Origin: Strigamia acuminata
Taxonomy: Eukaryota; Arthropoda; Chilopoda; Geophilomorpha; Linotaeniidae
DNA: 64,000 nt
Direction: 5' to 3'
Assembly (NCBI GenBank): GCA_949358305.1
Contig: OX442315.1
Coordinates: forward strand, 29,540,427 to 29,604,426
Position numbers and translations under genes: made by a program. Shown here piece by piece: positions 58,746-64,000 of the stretch (positions within the stretch are counted from its first letter, which is position 1; every line of letters begins with the position of its first letter). The notes under the pieces are model-generated. The model saw nothing but the letters and a program-made list of their open reading frames with translations, had not been told where the DNA came from and ran no database searches.

Positions 58746-61700
58746 TGGGTTACATCTTTTTTGCAAAAGAACTTGTGTTGTATTGGATTTACTGTCAAAT
58801 GTCCAGCTGATATATAAAATAATTCTATATGAATATTTAAAAAAAATTTAAAAAAAATTTCTGGCTTTGATGTTCACAGAGATTAATACGGTAGAAAAGA
58901 ATGTTGCATTGGGTTGGAATGCATTCAAGGTTAATTAATTAAGTAAACCTCTTTTTTAGATAAACTGTTTTGATGCGTGAAACATTTGATATATTGTTAT
59001 TTATGTTAAATAAATTGTGAATTAAGCAAATGTTAATTACGGAACTTTATGGTGTCAAATTGCTGAGTAATTGTGGATTTCAAATGAAACGAAAATTAAT
59101 ATTTAGGGCTGCTGTTTCAGGTCTACTGCGTATATGGGTTGTGCATACTATATTACTTTTTCTATGATTCCCCACTTGCTCTGCCAAAGGCACCGTTCTC
59201 AATATATCTACCGTATCTTTGAAGGGGCAAAAGTCTGTTGATCATCTTTAACGTGTTCTATTTAAACTTATCTTTATAGGCGAAGTCGAGCAGATAAAAA
59301 GGGGAAAAACAAAACATATTTAAAAAAAAAAAAAGGTTGGCGACACTTTAAATTGAGGTTGTAATTTTTAAAAATTGCATATTCATCTATTTGAAATTAG
59401 AAATATTGTTTCTATAAGTTATTAATGTAGGCCTAGTTCAAAACTGCTGTAATTATCGCTGCGCTTTTGTATGATGTGTGTTCTACTTTGATGCTAATGG
59501 AGAAATGCATGATAAATGCATTGAGGAAATGTTTGTACCATAGTAGTTGGCTTTTCGTTTATTTATTTTTATTTATTTACTTTTTTTTTTACGGTTTTAT
59601 TATTTAATGACATATGCATTAATGGGGTTAAGACTTTCACCCTAAATTCCTGAAATACAAAATTTTTTAAGAATATTTTTTCCCACGTTTCAATTTTATT
59701 TCACTCTGTGTCTGAAATGAAAAATTGAAAAACGGGTCAGAAAAGACAATCCTCCAAAAAGCAATGCCATTAATTTTTGTAAAAAAAAAAAATACAAGCC
59801 GATAATTATACGTCTACCGTCTATATGTTTATCGAAAATTTCATGAGTGACGGATAACGAGTCGAGGGGGAAAGTGATTTATTTTTGTTGCAATCTGCTT
59901 ATACTAGGACGATTCTGACCAATCTCTATCGAATTTTTTTATCCGTTGCAAATACGACCATGATATGATAATCAGCGTGCTAAATTGATTTCAACATCGA
60001 CTCGACTTGTTTATTCATATTGTGTCTTATACTGTTTAATGTAATATGATATGCAGTGGTAAATAACATTTTTAATTTGTCATTTCAGTACTACCGGTAG
60101 CGGCATTTAAAAATTAAAATAACAATTTTAGTTTAAGTGTATTTTAAGTTTTAACATGGGTTTAAACAGGAAATGATGTCATTTTTGATTTAAAATTGAA
60201 GTAAAATACAAAATATTTTAGTTTTTAAATTTACATTTATATATCATAAAAACTCATCCAAACAAAGTTTAAATCAATGTTGTTTCTATTCAATCAATTA
60301 TTTGAGCACATGCGAATTCCGATATGATCTTTTATTTATTTCATGGATCATGTGTAAATATCCGGCGAAGGCGTGTAAGGAACTAAAGATCGTTACTCAA
60401 GAAGTAATGAAGATATATAAAATTAATGAGGCAAATCGAAACCACAAAGTATGGCTCTCGTGCTATAAAAAAAAAGGAACTTGGTGATAGCCCCAAGATC
60501 GAAAAGCCTCGTTAATTAGATTTTTCAGTTAGTTTTTAAACTGAGCTTCGTGCAAACAAACTAAACATCAATGGAATTGTTTTTATAGTATTTTTTTGTC
60601 AATTTTCTCGCATAAAATTTAAATGTAAATATTTTGGCTGATGATTACAAGATGTCCTTCCTTTGGGATTCTCAATACCACAATCTGTGTGTCCTAGTTC
60701 TCTACATCTGGAAAGAAATTTTGAATTTCCCAGATTAACCAACACGTATCACGAAAGAAAAGTCTAACACTTGTTCCCAAAGCATTTGTTATTGTGATTA
60801 AATCTCGTGGTATGTGAATTATGTATTGGGCAGTATGAAAACACGGAAAATTATGAATCATTCTCGAGTCGTTTGTAGGAAGTGAGGTGAGGGCAGTTAG
60901 CTTTAGCAACAATAGAACCGTATCCACACTTGTGCCTAGATTATACGATATGAGAGATTTATGATGGAAATGAAGAGTTGTCAACTTTTTTTTTATTTTT
61001 GGGATTGTTGTCGACCTTTGCGAAACGAAAACTGCCATTTTAATTGGCCAGATATTATTTTTTTCGTGCATAAGGTCAACGCGTTATGGACTCCTGACCA
61101 ATTAGAAAAACTCCAACTGAGTTTGCGTGGGTTTTTCGCTCGATTGTGAATTTTGAAAGAGGTCAATGTCTTAAAACTCCTAATGTCCATGTTGTGGTCA
61201 ATTGAAGGTCATGGTTAGTTAAGAAGATAAGATAAATAAAGCTAAAAGTGGCGTTGAAACTTGCTCCTTTCCTTCCCCCTTTCGTACCACACTCACTTTC
61301 ATCAGAATTAGTTAAAAGTACTGCAAAACACGAGGGAAAACACGCGATTTCTCTTTCACCTCACGTTTTGAACCATCCCACGCTGTCTGGTGGAGGTCAT
61401 TCCTGTCCTTGTCATGACGCGTAACTGACGTCACAGGTGGTCATCTGTTTAAGGTAGTGAGAAAACTTTAGACAAATATTTTTCCTTTTTCATAAAATTT
61501 AATGCGTGTTGATAGGCTTGAACTAACTCATTGCTGGCAACGTTTAGATCGTTGGAGAGACTTTTCCATGCTAGATTGTCATCAGGTTTAATTTTGGAGG
61601 CAAACAACTCTGATTGATGAGTTTTTTACCAACAAATGTTCATCGTCGAATCCATGCACATCTATTCTCGCCCACTAACAAGGATGTCCTGTATCCTGTC

Positions 61701-64000
61701 ACAATAAAAATTCGTTTCTTTGCCCCACTTAAGCGCTAAACTAAGATCGCCGCACCTGGAAATGTAAAAACTTGTTATTTCGTCACCAATTCGACCAGTT
61801 ACTCCAGGTTTTGGTTTGAAGAAATGACTCGAGCATGTGATACGACTATACGAGTCTCGTAAATTCTGAAGCAGTGCTTTCTGGTAATTGACCTTGAACT
61901 CTAAATGAAGGAGCGTGAAATCCCCTCACTCGTTTCCCTCGGTTTTAAATCCCCACTAAAAACCAAAGCCTGTTTTTTCAATTTTTTTTTCTGTCTCCCT
62001 GCCTCTCTGGTTGTTAAAATTCAGGAGATTGAAGCGGTCTCGCTCTGTTTATGTCGTGGTTTACTTCCAGAAGTTTTGTACCTGGACACAGGAGGGCGCT
62101 GCAAGATGTGTATACGTTGAAGGTTCCACGAACCGCATGTGAGGGGAGGGACAAGGAACAACGTTTCGCTTCTCAAACGCATTCACAAGTTTGTGCTCGT
62201 ACTTTGATTAGAAGTTCCCACAGTTCTAGCCTTGAGAAATAGAGTGATTTTGGTTGCGTTTAAACCTGGAGATTTTGACTATCGAAACGCAGATGTAGTT
62301 TGAAGTTACGAGGTAAGTTGAATTTGAAAAAAAAGCGTGGACTTTGATTACCTATCTTACCGTATATCTACAAACTTCTAACTTATGTTGTCAGTGTGGG
62401 AAGTATAAAGGTGAGATCGAATCGTGTTTACACATGTAATTGGCCAACTGTACGCGAAATAAGGGTTCGATCTTTAAGTTTCTGCTTGAAAAGTTTGTTT
62501 AATTTTATTTTTCATCAACTTGAGAGTGTTCAGCAGTTAATTGAGGGTTGTGTTGATGGAAGGTGGAGGTGTGGAGGTGGAGGGGGTCCCTTTTTCACCT
62601 GACCCTATTCGCAGACATGTAGCTGTCTTTTGTTAGGGTTTTATGTGTTGAAAATAACACATTAAATTTGAGAAAAAAAACGTTTGTGGCATTTCAAAAG
62701 CAAAGTTTTGATAAGATAATGTGCTAATGTTAAATGGTGTTAAATTATAGAATGGCCAAACCGCCCATACCTGTCTGAGACACATAAATAAAACAAAGCA
62801 ATGAAATTTGATGGGAAATTTGAAGTTGGATATTTTCTAAAAAGAAAATTGCCAACCTCATTTAAACAAAACAAAAAAAACTTCTCCCAAGAAATTAATT
62901 GACCTGAAAAACGTTTATTGAAAAATTTCACTCTTTTGTTTTCAGCTGAGTGGCTTGTAAAGATAGAAATGAGATTGAGGTTTCAATTTATAGAAAGAGT
63001 GTAATAGCCAATTTGAAATTAACATATGATGAAGTAGTAATGGCTGCCACACCTCGGTTCGTATAAGATATTGCCTTGAATGTCTAAATACAGAAGCCTC
63101 TCATTGCTAAAAGATTTCGTCTTATCATGTGGTACTCCATGTCAAGTGATAAGAAGTTGGAAATAGAACCTACTTGAAATCACAACAGTTAGCTTATAGC
63201 ATCTCAAAAACGATCTCTAAATTTAGACTTACGGTATGCATAGTTTTGAAACTGTTTTCAATCATTCTTGCTTGATGTTTTCTTTTATTTTAGTTGTAAA
63301 CCTGTTTTCACATTTGGAAGAAATGCTTAATTGTGGAACTCTACAATATTGGTTGTGTCAGGACTTGTTTTTCTATAAATTTGTTTAAAGCCCAATCTGT
63401 TGGGTGTAATCGTATTACGAGACTAAACCACACACTTTGCACGATTTTCAAGTTGGTTGGAAACCAGTTTGTTACTTTTGCAAGTCAAAGATGACATTTG
63501 ATGCTTGCTGGGCTAAAGTAATGATGATGGCACTTCATTTATAAATAATTTAAAAACTCATTTCAATTATAAACAACTGTCTACTGCAATATTTAACGTC
63601 AGGATTATTTATTGTGCAGGAAACAAAAGAAGAAGAAACAAATTTTGTTCATTTTTTTTTTTTCAAATTGCAATACATAAAATATGTAAATAATTGCTTA
63701 GTTGTTGTTTTTTTTTTTCTATAAAAATAAGAAAAGAAAGATTTTTACAAAGAGGAGTGACCGTATGAACATAGTTTGGCCTTTACTTCCTAAGTGGGCA
63801 GGTTGAAAAAAGGTGTGTACTCCAAGAAAAAAGTCAACTAACCAAATATGGTGTGTGTATTGGACAAGTTCTTGGAGGTCTCGGGGATCCTGACCTTGAA
63901 GAAGCTATCATTTTCATTCAATTGAATGAGTTTACCACAGTTTGACAACCAAATTCCCTTCATTAAAATTACGACCTTTTTTTAATTTAAAAAACAAATA

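Larger units (their letters stand above)
55920..64000. other. Long gene-poor stretch
   Basis: No recognisable coding exon on either strand. ORFs are short and lack coding character. It contains an A-T-rich MITE (57394-57637), a dispersed repeat (58620-58745), and a less AT-rich patch near 61.2-62.3 kb with a TGACGTCA motif (about 61429). It may be intergenic sequence, or a long intron or 5' region of a gene outside the window. Confidence 0.45.

Noticed and set aside
60694-61071. 125-codon ORF on the - strand
   Set aside because: No domain, no signal peptide, no splice partners, and composition like the surrounding AT-rich DNA.
63835-63940. Possible exon reading GQVLGGLGDPDLEEAI on the + strand
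   Set aside because: The frame looks coding-like, but it is short with no clear acceptor or donor, and no homologue recognised. Probably chance.

Overview
This is a eukaryotic, AT-rich window from an arthropod. Support for that is direct: genes carry short GT-AG introns, mostly 55-150 nt, and the window holds two arthropod neuropeptide precursors (SIFamide and an ecdysis-triggering-hormone type) plus two muscle-type actins. The thioredoxin reductase ends in Gly-Cys-Sec-Gly with an identifiable SECIS element. As far as I know, flies, beetles, moths and wasps have lost that selenocysteine, so I lean towards a crustacean, a springtail-like basal hexapod or another non-holometabolous lineage. I cannot name the species.

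Layout. 1-2.7 kb: no gene seen. 2.75-8.7 kb, + strand: a 15-exon selenoprotein thioredoxin-glutathione reductase (TGR), followed by a tandem copy that lost the whole reductase part and survives as a small glutaredoxin gene joined to a broken SECIS relic. 8.7-11.2 kb, - strand: a DMTF1-like Myb transcription factor. 12.4-15.5 kb, - strand: two tandem paralogues of an unrecognised leucine-rich protein with a C-terminal membrane tail. 15.6-25.6 kb: a transposon-rich block. It starts with a degenerate 3' copy of Golgi alpha-mannosidase II and contains nested MITEs with TA and TTAA target sites, palindromic foldback elements, and an uninterrupted 700-codon ORF made of four tandem Ty1/copia-type retropepsin domains. 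26.1-30.6 kb, - strand: the apparently intact alpha-mannosidase II gene. 31-37 kb: a small putative membrane protein, a tRNA-like SINE, minisatellites, a WDR33 pseudogene, the 3' end of an unknown gene, and a second mannosidase II pseudogene (mainly its 5' half). 38.5-43.1 kb, + strand: two tandem actin genes. 43.4-46.4 kb, - strand: a secreted chymotrypsin-fold serine protease. 47-55.9 kb, - strand: three small secreted peptide precursors, namely an unrecognised four-cysteine peptide, an ETH-type precursor and SIFamide. 56-64 kb: no gene recognised, only repeats.

Coding models were checked by joining exons at GT-AG (once GC-AG) sites and confirming that the summed lengths are divisible by three. 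This holds for TGR (614 aa), glutaredoxin (99 aa), both leucine-rich proteins (399 and 395 aa), both actins (376 aa), the protease (300 aa from the inner Met), the ETH-type precursor (135 aa), the cysteine-rich peptide (122 aa) and SIFamide (72 aa).

The main theme is local duplication followed by loss: TGR to glutaredoxin, mannosidase II to two flanking pseudogenes, the leucine-rich pair, the actin pair, and a retropepsin domain amplified as an A-B-A-B array. The observations most worth following are the quadruple retropepsin ORF, the Sec-to-non-Sec TGR/glutaredoxin derivation, the EF-hand-like tail on the ETH-type precursor, and the unplaced cysteine-rich peptide beside two known neuropeptide genes.
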